Shown: positions 8,531-16,402 of the stretch, one piece after another
Position numbering within the stretch: the stretch's first letter is position 1
How the letters are laid out: each line of letters begins with the position of its first letter
NCBI GenBank assembly: GCA_964403175.1
Contig: CAYOFH010000008.1
Location: 1-53,599 of the forward strand
Origin: Marinilabilia sp964403175
Lineage (GTDB): Bacteria > Bacteroidota > Bacteroidia > Bacteroidales > Marinilabiliaceae
Direction: 5' to 3'
DNA: 53,599 nucleotides
Position numbers and translations under genes: made by a program
The notes under the pieces: model-generated
Told to the model about the DNA's origin: nothing
Databases searched by the model: none
What the model saw: the letters and a program-made list of their open reading frames with translations, nothing else

Positions 8531-8542
8531 ATGCTCGTTTCA
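8531..8542 (+). repeat. ATGCTCGTTTCA dispersed word, copy 3
   Basis: Exact copy followed by TCAATATAAAAT. It shares its upstream TTATACAT with copy 4, suggesting that these two copies are remnants of one duplicated unit about 90 bases long. Confidence 0.6.
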
Positions 8543-8620
8543 TCAATATAAAATTATTATTTAACGTTGGACAAAACTAACCAGCAAGATCTTATACATT
8601 TTTTTGAGGCAAACATTGCC

Positions 8621-8632
8621 ATGCTCGTTTCA
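8621..8632 (+). repeat. ATGCTCGTTTCA dispersed word, copy 4
   Basis: Exact copy followed by CCAGAATAATAT, exactly 90 bases downstream of copy 3 and with the same upstream TTATACAT. Confidence 0.6.
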
Positions 8633-8949
8633 CCAGAATAATATCATGTACAAATGACGCATAAGGTGAAATTGATTTTTGTTTTTTCTATGAGAAAAAA
8701 ATGAAAATAACCATAGCTACGGGAGCTTTTTATCATAAGAGAAAACATAAAACGGTAATATTTGGTGCGATATTTTATGTTTGACACTACGCTTTCAAAA
8801 AATATTTTCAGGTATTTCATGTGTAATACCACACGATCAAGAGAGGTTTAGCGGCGAGAATTGAAGCAATCAAACCAGTCAAAGAATACTTCTCTTACAA
8901 TAGTAATTTCATTTCTGTTGAGAAAGAAAAGAACTTACACAGACTATTA

Positions 8950-8957
8950 TATCTTTG
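8950..8957 (+). promoter_or_regulatory. -7 element of the mnmC2-like gene promoter
   Basis: TATCTTTG is an exact TAnnTTTG -7 box 21 bases before the ATG at 8979. A clear TTTG at the usual -33 spacing is missing; the nearest TTG (8918-8920) is too far upstream. Confidence 0.5.
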
Positions 8958-8978
8958 CATTTATAATAAAATTACTTC

Positions 8979-9659
8979 ATGAAAGCACAAAACAATCCAA
9001 TAATAGAAATACGCACTACCGAGGATGGTTCTTCCACTCTTTTCAGGCCGGACCTTAATGAACATTATCATTCTATCCACGGGGCTATTCAGGAATCCAT
9101 GCACGTATTCATTGAAGCCGGCCTTAAGTACCAACACAAAACCTCACTTAATATTCTGGAGATTGGTTTTGGAACAGGACTGAATGCATTACTGACAGTG
9201 ATCCACAAAGGAGAAAAAAAAATATTTTATCACTCCCTTGAACCTTATCCTATCGATTCTGCCACCGTCAGCCAAATCAATTATGCCGACATCATTAACA
9301 CCAGCTGTTCTCAAAGTATTTATTCTTTATTACATCAAAGCCAGTGGAATAAAGACCTGAAAATTTCAACAGGATTTATCCTCCACAAAGATTCCTCAGA
9401 TTTAATTGATTTCCAGGCTCTGACAAAGTATGACCTTATTTATTTTGATGCTTTCGCTCCTGACAAGCAACCGGAATTGTGGACACCGGATATATTTCAG
9501 AAATTATCGGACGTAATGAATACCGGAGGAATTCTGGTCACCTATAGTTGTAAAGGAATCGTAAAAAGAGCCCTGAAAAAAGCTAATTTAAAAATTGAAA
9601 AAATCCCTGGACCACCCGGAAAAAGAGAAATACTAAGAGCAATAAAACTGCAATCCTAA
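8979..9659 (+). CDS. MnmC2-type tRNA (5-methylaminomethyl-2-thiouridine)-methyltransferase
   Basis: This 226-residue SAM-dependent methyltransferase corresponds to the methylating half of E. coli MnmC; the FAD-dependent oxidase half is absent. The SAM-binding motif is ILEIGFGTGLNALL (about residues 59-72). YFDAFAPDKQPELWT around 155-169 is the MnmC2 signature with the catalytic acidic residue, and LVTYSCKGIVKRALKKA follows. The last step it would catalyse is methylation of nm5s2U to mnm5s2U at the tRNA wobble base. Single-domain versions are common in Bacteroidetes. It is followed by an FKBP gene 144 bases downstream, probably a separate unit. Confidence 0.87.
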   Translation: MKAQNNPIIEIRTTEDGSSTLFRPDLNEHYHSIHGAIQESMHVFIEAGLKYQHKTSLNILEIGFGTGLNALLTVIHKGEKKIFYHSLEPYPIDSATVSQINYADIINTSCSQSIYSLLHQSQWNKDLKISTGFILHKDSSDLIDFQALTKYDLIYFDAFAPDKQPELWTPDIFQKLSDVMNTGGILVTYSCKGIVKRALKKANLKIEKIPGPPGKREILRAIKLQS

Positions 9660-9803
9660 AAGGAATATGTTGACATTTTTTTTGTAATTTTCAGCGCCAA
9701 AAAAAATTATTATCATAATCGCAAGGATAATTCAAATTTAAATCCGACGATTAATCAAAACAAGATAAAAAAATCACTAAACCATAAAACAAATTCTAAA
9801 GTT

Positions 9804-10619
9804 ATGAACGTAAAACAACTGTTTATTGGCATTTTTGCCATCGCTTTAGTCATGCCTTCTTGCAATAATGTTCCTCATACGGGTAAAGCCAACATGCGGA
9901 CAGAGCTGGACAGTCTTAGCTACGCACTGGGTTTTTATGAAGCATCTGAATGGAAAAAAAACATTCAACAAACTCCTTTTGATACCATTGATTACAAAAA
10001 AATTGCCCAGGGGTTTAACGATTCAAAGCTTGCCGACAGCTACCTCGACTTCAGAAAAGGACAGTTTGACACCATTGATATTGATATGTTTAACAAAGGT
10101 TTCTTCAACGAGTTAGCTTATGACAAATCCTACTTTACCGAAATAACCGCTGATATTTACATTCGAAAAATTTTTGAACGAGTAAAGGACAGAAAGGACA
10201 GTCTGTTACAGATAAAAGCGCAGGCTAATCTGGAAAAAGGGCAGGCTTTTCTTGAAGAAAATGCAAAAAAAGAAGACGTAGTCGTGCTCGACAATGGCCT
10301 TCAGTACCAGGTAATTGAAGAAGGAACAGGGAAAAGTCCATCGGCAAAAGACCAGGTAAGGTGCATCTATCATGGAACCCTTATTGATGGAACTGTTTTT
10401 GACAGCACTGCAGAAAAAGGTGACACGGCAACCATTCCGGTTAACCGCGTCATAAAGGGGTGGCAGTTAATTTTACCTATGATGAAAGAAGGGGCAAAAT
10501 GGAAAATATTTGTTCCCGGAGACCTGGGTTACGGGAATACTGAAAGAGGCGAATTAATCGGCCCCAACGAAACGCTTATTTTTGATCTGGAACTTATTGA
10601 GGTTATTGAAAAAAACTAG
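9804..10619 (+). CDS. FKBP-type peptidyl-prolyl isomerase lipoprotein (FklB-like)
   Basis: The 271-residue envelope protein should catalyse proline cis/trans isomerisation during folding of exported proteins. A lipoprotein signal ends at Cys20 (LVMPSC). Residues ~30-150 form the helical dimerisation domain (LDSLSYALGFYEASEWKKNI...). The FKBP domain is at about 160-268, with YHGTLIDGTVFDSTAEKG, the pocket segment VNRVIKGWQLILPMMKEGAKW, YGNTERGELIGPNETLIFDLELI (in part) and the closing strand. The N-terminal domain carries acidic KIAQGFND-type motifs normal for this group. Confidence 0.92.
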   Translation: MNVKQLFIGIFAIALVMPSCNNVPHTGKANMRTELDSLSYALGFYEASEWKKNIQQTPFDTIDYKKIAQGFNDSKLADSYLDFRKGQFDTIDIDMFNKGFFNELAYDKSYFTEITADIYIRKIFERVKDRKDSLLQIKAQANLEKGQAFLEENAKKEDVVVLDNGLQYQVIEEGTGKSPSAKDQVRCIYHGTLIDGTVFDSTAEKGDTATIPVNRVIKGWQLILPMMKEGAKWKIFVPGDLGYGNTERGELIGPNETLIFDLELIEVIEKN

Positions 10620-10686
10620 TTTCTACATCTCATCATGATTTGTCATGAATAGATAGGCTAGACAGGCAGGATAAGAAATAAAAAGC

Positions 10687-10722
10687 AAAGGTCATTCTTC
10701 TATAAAGGGTGGCCTTTTTTAT
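10687..10722 (+). terminator. Intrinsic terminator of the FKBP gene
   Basis: An 8-bp stem (aaaggtca 10687-10694 with tggccttt 10710-10717, one G-T pair) is followed by a run of T. It lies 68 bases after the FKBP stop codon. Confidence 0.65.
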
Positions 10723-10917
10723 TAAATTTTCAAAGAACTGAGATATCCAATTCAACCGTTCTTAATCTAACCTATCTTATCAATAAACCAATTAAATATC
10801 TTTAATTTCAATTCGTTATTTTATGTATTTCTTAATAGGAAAAAACCTGGTTAGGAAGATTGATTTATTCTTAAAGATTCAAAGTCTCTTTTGTAAACAA
10901 GGCCTTTACGAAAAGAC

Positions 10918-10963
10918 AAAAAAAGAGTGAAACCGTCATTTCGGACAGCCCCACTCCTTTCAC
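10918..10963 (-). terminator. Possible terminator of the DUF4861 gene
   Basis: On the minus strand a GAGTG...CACTC hairpin (10925-10929 with 10952-10956) is followed by seven T residues (complement of 10918-10924). It lies about 170 bases beyond the DUF4861 stop. The stem is short, so this is tentative. Confidence 0.4.
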
Positions 10964-11132
10964 ACACAACTAATAAAACCTATATAAAAACAGTCGCAAT
11001 ATAATCAAAGTTCTTTATTCTTTGAAAAAATAGTACCAATTTTTGTCATAAAATAAGAATGCTTTTTTTAAAAAACAGGAAAATTCAGTTTATCTCCCAC
11101 TTTTTCAAAAATCCTTCTTTCACACAAAGAAA

Positions 11133-12338
11133 TTAGTTAGCCAGTTTCACTGTAGCCTTTTCAATTTCTTCTTCAAAAAACTCAAGAGTTTTGAATCCTT
11201 CATTTTGATATTCCCACCCACTGAAGAAATAATACTCTGCAGATTGACCTTCATTTAGTTCCAGAGCAACCATGTGGGTTTCAACAATGCCCTCCCCTTC
11301 TTCGGGCGCAGGCCAGGTTTCGATAAAATCCTCCTGAGGAACAATAATTGCCATTCCAAGTATTTCATCCATATAACCTTGATTTCCATGAGAAGCAACA
11401 ACCTGATATCCGTTACTTTCAAATGGCAAAGCTTCTGTTTTTTTCATATTTACAATCCCGGTAACTAACTGCTCATCGCCCCGGAGTCCATCCACATTTA
11501 CCTGACTACGATAAAAATGATCGCCTGCATAAATTGAAATCTGATGTGTAATATCGTAAATTCTTTCTCCTACAGGAACACCAAAATAGTTAAGTTTCAG
11601 AATAGACCTTACAGGACCTTCCGTAATTAACTCATAGGTTCCGCGTTCGAATTCTCCTACTCTGGTAACATCTTCACCAATTCGGATTCCAATAGCCCCG
11701 GCTCCTAAAGAATTTCCGACTTTGAGAATATCCATTCCCCAATCATCCATTTCACGGTAGTTTTGCCCCTTAACACCAACGGAATCAAGAACCATATCAT
11801 TAACCGTTTTTCCAAAAATATCTATGCCGTTACGGGAGTCATAATAATTGCGGAATGCAACTAAATCATTTTCCCAGGCGGGTCCTTCCAACTGGAAAAG
11901 ATCTGATGTAGTAGAACTGTCAGCGGTTTTCAAACGATCTTCTGTAGTTACTTCTACGAAAGGCTCCTCCGCATATCCGAAACGTACATTTGTCCTTCGG
12001 GGATAATCAGGTACCTCCTCCTCAGGGACTGCATTGAAAAAAAGTGTTTTGGACTCTCCAGCGTTCAAATCCACAAGAAATACCAACTCATCCCATTTAC
12101 CGTCATTATCCAAATCATCGCATTGCGATGGTAAATGGTCACCATTTCCATCCACAACAACAATGTGATTATCTCCCAATTCTTCAGGTAGATAGGAATT
12201 AACCTCATCATAAGATAAAACAATTGCTTTATCAACAAGTACTACCTCAGAGGATATTTCATATCCTTCCTGAGGAGGATTGCAACCTGCAAAAAGCAAT
12301 GAAATAATAATTAAACTAAAAATTGTTTTTGTCTTCAT
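11133..12338 (-). CDS. DUF4861 family lipoprotein
   Basis: The 401-residue lipoprotein has a signal ending LLFAGC (Cys19). The remainder is one domain resembling DUF4861, a family common in Bacteroidetes uronate and pectin loci and without an established reaction, as far as I know. Recognisable parts are VVVDGNGDHLPSQCDDLDNDGKWDEL near residues 62-87 (in part), EGPAWENDLVAFRNYYDSRNGIDIFGK, YREMDDWGMDILKVGNSLGAGAIG and ITHQISIYAGDHFYRSQV. The fold suggests a galactose-mutarotase-like beta-sandwich (inference). Downstream in transcription order of decayed kduI- and kduD-like genes, it is the only intact survivor of that minus-strand unit. Confidence 0.75.
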   Translation of the reverse strand: MKTKTIFSLIIISLLFAGCNPPQEGYEISSEVVLVDKAIVLSYDEVNSYLPEELGDNHIVVVDGNGDHLPSQCDDLDNDGKWDELVFLVDLNAGESKTLFFNAVPEEEVPDYPRRTNVRFGYAEEPFVEVTTEDRLKTADSSTTSDLFQLEGPAWENDLVAFRNYYDSRNGIDIFGKTVNDMVLDSVGVKGQNYREMDDWGMDILKVGNSLGAGAIGIRIGEDVTRVGEFERGTYELITEGPVRSILKLNYFGVPVGERIYDITHQISIYAGDHFYRSQVNVDGLRGDEQLVTGIVNMKKTEALPFESNGYQVVASHGNQGYMDEILGMAIIVPQEDFIETWPAPEEGEGIVETHMVALELNEGQSAEYYFFSGWEYQNEGFKTLEFFEEEIEKATVKLAN

Positions 12339-12390
12339 AACTTGTTGTTTTTAGGGATTAATATCATTTTATTCTTTAACATAACCAAAG

Positions 12391-12809
12391 TTAAAAAATA
12401 CCTCCGTCAACATAAAGCACATGACAATTCACAAAGTCATTCGCCTTGCTTGCCAGAAAAAGAGCGGCATTCCCAACATCTTCAGGTTCTCCCCAACTAC
12501 CAGCGAGTGGGCGTGTCATCACCAGATCATTAAAAAGATGGTTGCCTTCCCGAATGGGTGCAGACTGTTCAGTCGCAATATATCCCGGACCTGTTCTATT
12601 AATCATCAAAGGCGATTGCATAAAAATCTAATCTATCTTTCTCAAATTCTTTCTGTATTATATCAAGATTTTCTGAGATCGATCACTAATAACAACTTTA
12701 GCTTCTGCCTTGTTCAACACTTGTCCGATAGCCATCCCAATTCCTTGACTTCCTCCTGTAACCAAAGTCACCTGACCGGATAAATCAATAAATTATTTAC
12801 AAAATTCAT
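12391..12809 (-). pseudogene. Decayed SDR gene (kduD / gluconate 5-dehydrogenase-like)
   Basis: Pieces of one short-chain dehydrogenase are spread over three frames. ATG at 12809 opens MNFVNNLL, then the frame shifts to IDLSGQVTLVTGGSQGIG (Rossmann motif) and VVISDRSQ. It shifts again to IIQKEFEKDRLDFYAIAFD. The C-terminal part, in a third register, reads GPGYIATEQSAPIREG, then RPLAGSWGEPEDVGNAALFLAS and VLYVDGGIF. About 115-120 codons containing the catalytic YxxxK are missing between the two halves. The pieces best match KduD (2-dehydro-3-deoxy-D-gluconate 5-dehydrogenase). With an internal deletion and two frameshifts it cannot encode an active enzyme. Confidence 0.82.
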
Positions 12810-12896
12810 TACATCAATAATTTAATCATGAATTATTAAAAATCCAAATATTCCATGAAATAAGAATTAATTTATCAGAAACAGTAACTACCCCAC

Positions 12897-13049
12897 CTAC
12901 TGCTGAGTGAAATGATCCTTGTCGCTAAAGTCCTCATTTTCTCCGGCCATACCCCAAATAAATGAGTAGCTACCAGTTCCTGATGCACTGAGAATACTCC
13001 AAAAAGGAAAATAACTGCCTGTTCGTTTCTCATCAGTCATTTGACCATA
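12897..13049 (-). pseudogene. C-terminal remnant of kduI (5-keto-4-deoxyuronate isomerase)
   Basis: About 50 codons on the minus strand read YGQMTDEKRTG, PFWSILSASGTGSYSFIWGM and AGENEDFSDKDHF before a stop at 12897. From memory this matches the C-terminus of KduI (GQPQETRH...SPSWSIHSGVGT..Y.FIWGM.GEN..F.DMDH). The rest of the gene, including the cupin core with its zinc-binding histidines, is gone; the sequence stops matching where the uxaC promoter begins. It precedes the kduD-like remnant on the same strand, preserving a kduI-kduD-DUF4861 order. Confidence 0.75.
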
Positions 13050-13071
13050 CTAAAAGAATATCATATCTTCG
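13040..13071 (+). promoter_or_regulatory. Promoter of the uxaC operon
   Basis: TTTG at 13040-13043, a 20-base spacer and TATCTTCG at 13064-13071 fit the Bacteroidetes consensus with one change in the -7 box. The start codon is 27 bases further on. The perfect palindrome CGTTAACG (13076-13083) covers the expected transcription start and is a candidate operator. The -33 box lies inside the kduI remnant. Confidence 0.6.
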
Positions 13072-13098
13072 TGTTCGTTAACGTAAATAAAAAACATC

Positions 13099-14502
13099 AT
13101 GCCAAACATGAAAAAATTTATTCATCCGGATTTTCTTTTAGAAGGCAAAACAGCCCGTGAAATCTACCATGAATTTTCGGAAGACCTACCAATCATTGAC
13201 TTTCATTGTCATCTCTCTGCTCAACTGATTGCTGAAGATCATAATTTCGACAACTTGGGACAAGTATGGCTGGAAGGTGACCATTATAAATGGAGGGCTA
13301 TGCGCACCAATGGTGTTGATGAAGAATTTTGCACCGGGACTCCCGACTTTTACCGAAAATTTATCAAATGGGCAGAAACAGTACCCCATACTGTTGGAAA
13401 CCCTCTATATCATTGGACACATCTGGAACTGGCACGATACTTCAATATTTTTGATTTATTGAATCCTAAAACTGCAGACACCATTTATCACGATGCTTCA
13501 GAGATGCTACGTCAGAAAGACTTCTCCATAAAGAACATCCTCAAAAAGATGAATGTGGAAGTGGTTGGGACTACCGATGACCCGGTGGATGATCTGGAAC
13601 ATCATGCCAGCTTAAAGGACTTTCACGTAAAAGTGCGTCCGACCTGGCGCCCCGATAACATTATCAAGACAGATGATCCATCGGTTTTCAATGAGTACAT
13701 ACAAAAACTGGAAAAAGCTGCAGGTAAAAACATCAATACCTATGCAGATCTTCTTACAGTGCTGGATGAACGTCATGCCTATTTCGATAAAATAGGCTGT
13801 CGTGCTTCCGATCATGGACTGGATCGTATGTACTGGACCGACGAGCAAGGCATAGATCCCGAAAAAGCATTTAAAAAGCTCCGTTCAGGAGAGGTCCTCA
13901 CAGAAACTGAAACTGAAGGGTACCGATTCTCTGTCATGCAGGAACTTTGCAAACTTAATCACAAACGAGGCTGGGTTCAGCAATTCCACTTAGGTGCCAT
14001 GCGAAACAATAATACCAGATTATTCAATAAACTGGGCCCCGATACCGGATTCGACTCAATCGGACAGCCTCAGAACAGTTTTAAAATATCCCGCTTCCTG
14101 GATAGCCTGGACACCAGTAACCAGCTGGCAAAAACCATCCTGTACAATTTGAATCCGGCAGACAATGAGACATTTGCAACTATGATTGGTAATTTCCAGG
14201 ATGGTTCAGTACCCGGAAAAATGCAGTGGGGGGCTGCCTGGTGGTTTTTGGATCAGAAAATTGGGATGGAAAAACACCTCAATGACCTTTCGGTTCTGGG
14301 ATTGCTGTCACGATTTGTAGGAATGGTTACTGACTCCAGAAGCTTTCTTTCGTTCCCTCGTCATGAGTACTTCCGAAGAATTGCATGTAACCACATTGGG
14401 AATGAAGTGGACAAAGGAGTGATTCCCAATGACAAGGAAATCCTCAAGAGTCTGGTGGAAGGAATTTCTTATAAAAATGCAAAAGAATACTTCGGATTTT
14501 AA
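13099..14502 (+). CDS. uxaC: Glucuronate isomerase (uronate isomerase)
   Basis: Converts D-glucuronate to D-fructuronate and D-galacturonate to D-tagaturonate; cytosolic first step. The 467-residue protein is normal length for the amidohydrolase-fold UxaC family. Metal-site and substrate motifs are visible: IIDFHCHLSAQLIAEDHNF near the start, VVGTTDDPVDDLEHH, the arginine-rich VRPTWRPDN, and RGWVQQFHLGAMRNNNTRLF. It is the first gene of the plus-strand uronate operon, directly behind a good promoter. A second in-frame ATG at 13108 is possible. Confidence 0.95.
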   Translation: MPNMKKFIHPDFLLEGKTAREIYHEFSEDLPIIDFHCHLSAQLIAEDHNFDNLGQVWLEGDHYKWRAMRTNGVDEEFCTGTPDFYRKFIKWAETVPHTVGNPLYHWTHLELARYFNIFDLLNPKTADTIYHDASEMLRQKDFSIKNILKKMNVEVVGTTDDPVDDLEHHASLKDFHVKVRPTWRPDNIIKTDDPSVFNEYIQKLEKAAGKNINTYADLLTVLDERHAYFDKIGCRASDHGLDRMYWTDEQGIDPEKAFKKLRSGEVLTETETEGYRFSVMQELCKLNHKRGWVQQFHLGAMRNNNTRLFNKLGPDTGFDSIGQPQNSFKISRFLDSLDTSNQLAKTILYNLNPADNETFATMIGNFQDGSVPGKMQWGAAWWFLDQKIGMEKHLNDLSVLGLLSRFVGMVTDSRSFLSFPRHEYFRRIACNHIGNEVDKGVIPNDKEILKSLVEGISYKNAKEYFGF

Positions 14503-14539
14503 AATTTAACCAATCTGCTAAACACAAAATATCAGAACA

Positions 14540-15574
14540 ATGAGTAAAAGAGTTGTCACTTTCGGAGAAATAATGCTCAGGCTTTCAACTCCTGGCTACC
14601 AAAGGTTTGCGCAAGCCACTTCATTTGACGTAAACTATGGAGGGGGCGAAGCCAATGTTGCTGTTTCACTGGCCAATTATGGTCTGAATTCAAGTTTTAT
14701 CACCCGTCTGCCAAATAATGACATAGGACGAGCCTGCAGAATGGACCTTGATAAATATGGTGTTGACACGGGTCACATCCAATATGGTGGTGAACGTCTC
14801 GGAATATATTTTCTGGAAACAGGAGCAGTTGCACGCGCCAGCAAAGTGGTATATGACAGAGCACATTCCTCTTTTTCATCAGTGCAACCGGGATCATTCG
14901 ATTGGGATGAGATTTTCGATGGGGCCGACTGGTTCCACTGGACAGGCATTACCCCTGCTGTTTCTCAGGAAGCTGCTGACGTGTGTTTAGAAGCCATTGA
15001 GGCAGCCAACGCAAAAGGCGTCACGGTATCGTGCGATCTGAACTATCGTAAAAATCTGTGGAAATACGGAAAGAAAGCCGGTGATATAATGCCCGGGTTG
15101 GTAGCAGGATGTGATGTTGTACTGGGAAATGAAGAAGATGCAGAGATGGTACTGGGCATAAAACCTGAAGGGGTGGATATAACCGGAGGACATGTGGAAG
15201 CCGAAGCCTACCGTAGTGTTTCGCAGCAAATCATGAAGCAATACCCCCGGGTTAAAAAAGTAATTACCACATTGAGAGGTTCCATCAATGCCAATCACAA
15301 CAGTTGGTCAGGAGTACTTTACGACGGTAGAAACCTTTATACCGCCCCCACTTATCAAATCACGCATATTGTGGACAGAGTGGGCGGAGGTGACTCTTTC
15401 ATGGGAGGACTGATTTACGGCCTTCTGACATACGATAATGATGAAAAAGCATTGCAGTTTGGAACTGCCGCCTCCTGTCTGAAACATACCATCCCCGGTG
15501 ATTTCAACCAGGTGACCGTTGAAGAGGTGGAGAAACTGATGGGGGGGGATGCTTCCGGTCGTGTTTCGAGATAA
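14540..15574 (+). CDS. kdgK: 2-keto-3-deoxygluconate kinase (PfkB family)
   Basis: Phosphorylates KDG at O6 with ATP, feeding KDPG aldolase. The 344-residue protein has both PfkB signatures: the N-terminal substrate-binding GGGEANVAVSLANYG (about residues 34-48) and the C-terminal ATP/anion-hole motif DRVGGGDSFMGGLIYG with the catalytic Asp. SCDLNYRKNLW, typical of KDG kinases, lies in between. It starts 37 bases after uxaC. A run of eight G residues (15541-15548) lies near the 3' end, so slippage would alter only the last few residues. Confidence 0.88.
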   Translation: MSKRVVTFGEIMLRLSTPGYQRFAQATSFDVNYGGGEANVAVSLANYGLNSSFITRLPNNDIGRACRMDLDKYGVDTGHIQYGGERLGIYFLETGAVARASKVVYDRAHSSFSSVQPGSFDWDEIFDGADWFHWTGITPAVSQEAADVCLEAIEAANAKGVTVSCDLNYRKNLWKYGKKAGDIMPGLVAGCDVVLGNEEDAEMVLGIKPEGVDITGGHVEAEAYRSVSQQIMKQYPRVKKVITTLRGSINANHNSWSGVLYDGRNLYTAPTYQITHIVDRVGGGDSFMGGLIYGLLTYDNDEKALQFGTAASCLKHTIPGDFNQVTVEEVEKLMGGDASGRVSR

Positions 15575-15575
15575 A

Positions 15576-15725
15576 AGTTGGAGGTAAGTGGCTGATGGCT
15601 AGTGTGAATTTTTATAAATAAAGCTGACACACACTCCACGCATCAAATCTAAAAATCCCAAAAGCAAAAACCTTATAAGTATTATTGCGGAAGCACTGAT
15701 AATTAAATTCATAAGCAAAACTAAA
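15576..15725. other. Intergenic spacer inside the uronate operon
   Basis: The 150-base gap between kdgK and eda is longer than the other gaps in the operon. It begins with a word-like sequence (tggctgatggcta) of a kind that recurs in Bacteroidetes spacers. No terminator or promoter was recognised. Confidence 0.3.
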
Positions 15726-16400
15726 ATGGCAAAATATACAAGGATAGAAGTATTTCAAAAGATGCAGGAAACCGGCGTGGTTCCGGTATTCTACCATGCC
15801 GACATAGATGTGGCAAAAAAAGTAGTTAAAGCCTGTTACGAAGGAGGCATCAGAACATTTGAATGGGTCAACAGGGGCGACTTTGCCCATGAAATCTTCA
15901 GCGAATTAAACAAATATGCCCTCAAAGAGCTGCCTGGAATGATCCTGGGGGCCGGCTCAGTGGTGGAGGAAGGCACCGCAGCCATCTACATTCAGGCCGG
16001 AGCCAATTTCATTGTATCTCCCCTTCTGAATGAAAATATGGCCCGCATTTGCAACCGCCGTAAAGTTATGTGGGCACCGGGTTGCGGATCTGTTTCAGAA
16101 ATAGGTAAAGCAGAAGAGCTGGGTGCCGAACTGGTCAAAATATTCCCGGCATCAGAAGTTGGGGGCCCGTCCTTCGTAAAGGGTGTAAAAGGCCCCTGTC
16201 CCTGGACCAACATCATGCCCACGGGCGGAGTGGATACCTCCAAAGAAAATCTTCAGAAATGGTTTGATGCAGGTGTAACCTGTGTGGGAATGGGATCTAA
16301 ACTTTTCCCGAAAGAGATTATGGAAAAAGGAGACTTTGCAGCATTAACTGACAAAGTCACCGAATTAATCAACACCATAAAAGAAATAAAAACTGCTTAA
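15726..16400 (+). CDS. eda: KDPG (2-keto-3-deoxy-6-phosphogluconate) aldolase
   Basis: Splits KDPG into pyruvate and glyceraldehyde-3-phosphate, the last step of the hexuronate and Entner-Doudoroff routes. The 224-residue class I aldolase has the catalytic Glu in GIRTFEWVNRGD, GAGSV, the N-terminal proton-relay part VVPVFYHAD, and the Schiff-base Lys in AELVKIFPASEVGGP. NIMPTGGVD binds phosphate. The stop is separated from the next start by only 2 bases, so it is co-transcribed with the SDR. Confidence 0.93.
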   Translation: MAKYTRIEVFQKMQETGVVPVFYHADIDVAKKVVKACYEGGIRTFEWVNRGDFAHEIFSELNKYALKELPGMILGAGSVVEEGTAAIYIQAGANFIVSPLLNENMARICNRRKVMWAPGCGSVSEIGKAEELGAELVKIFPASEVGGPSFVKGVKGPCPWTNIMPTGGVDTSKENLQKWFDAGVTCVGMGSKLFPKEIMEKGDFAALTDKVTELINTIKEIKTA

Positions 16401-16402
16401 TT

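Larger units (their letters stand above)
8372..8978. other. Intergenic region with two dispersed words and a hairpin
   Basis: About 600 bases between divergent dinB and the methyltransferase gene. It holds copies 3 and 4 of the ATGCTCGTTTCA word (8531-8542 and 8621-8632), each preceded 21-23 bases upstream by TTATACAT (8500-8507 and 8592-8599). It also has a perfect 10-bp inverted repeat (8743-8752 with 8773-8782, AAACATAAAA/TTTTATGTTT). No convincing gene was found. Confidence 0.5.
10620..11132. other. Intergenic region between convergent genes
   Basis: About 510 bases with no credible gene. It holds two terminator-like hairpins, 10687-10722 facing plus and 10918-10963 facing minus. The second contains GGACAGCCCC, a word also found at the end of the MITE-like element near 19.77 kb. 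Confidence 0.5.

Noticed and set aside
8713..8735. AGCT...AGCT short hairpin followed by T residues as a terminator
   Set aside because: The stem has only 4 bp and no gene on that strand ends nearby.
12421..12783. Plus-strand 120-codon frame over the kduD-like remnant
   Set aside because: It is the antisense of the SDR fragments and has no family features of its own.
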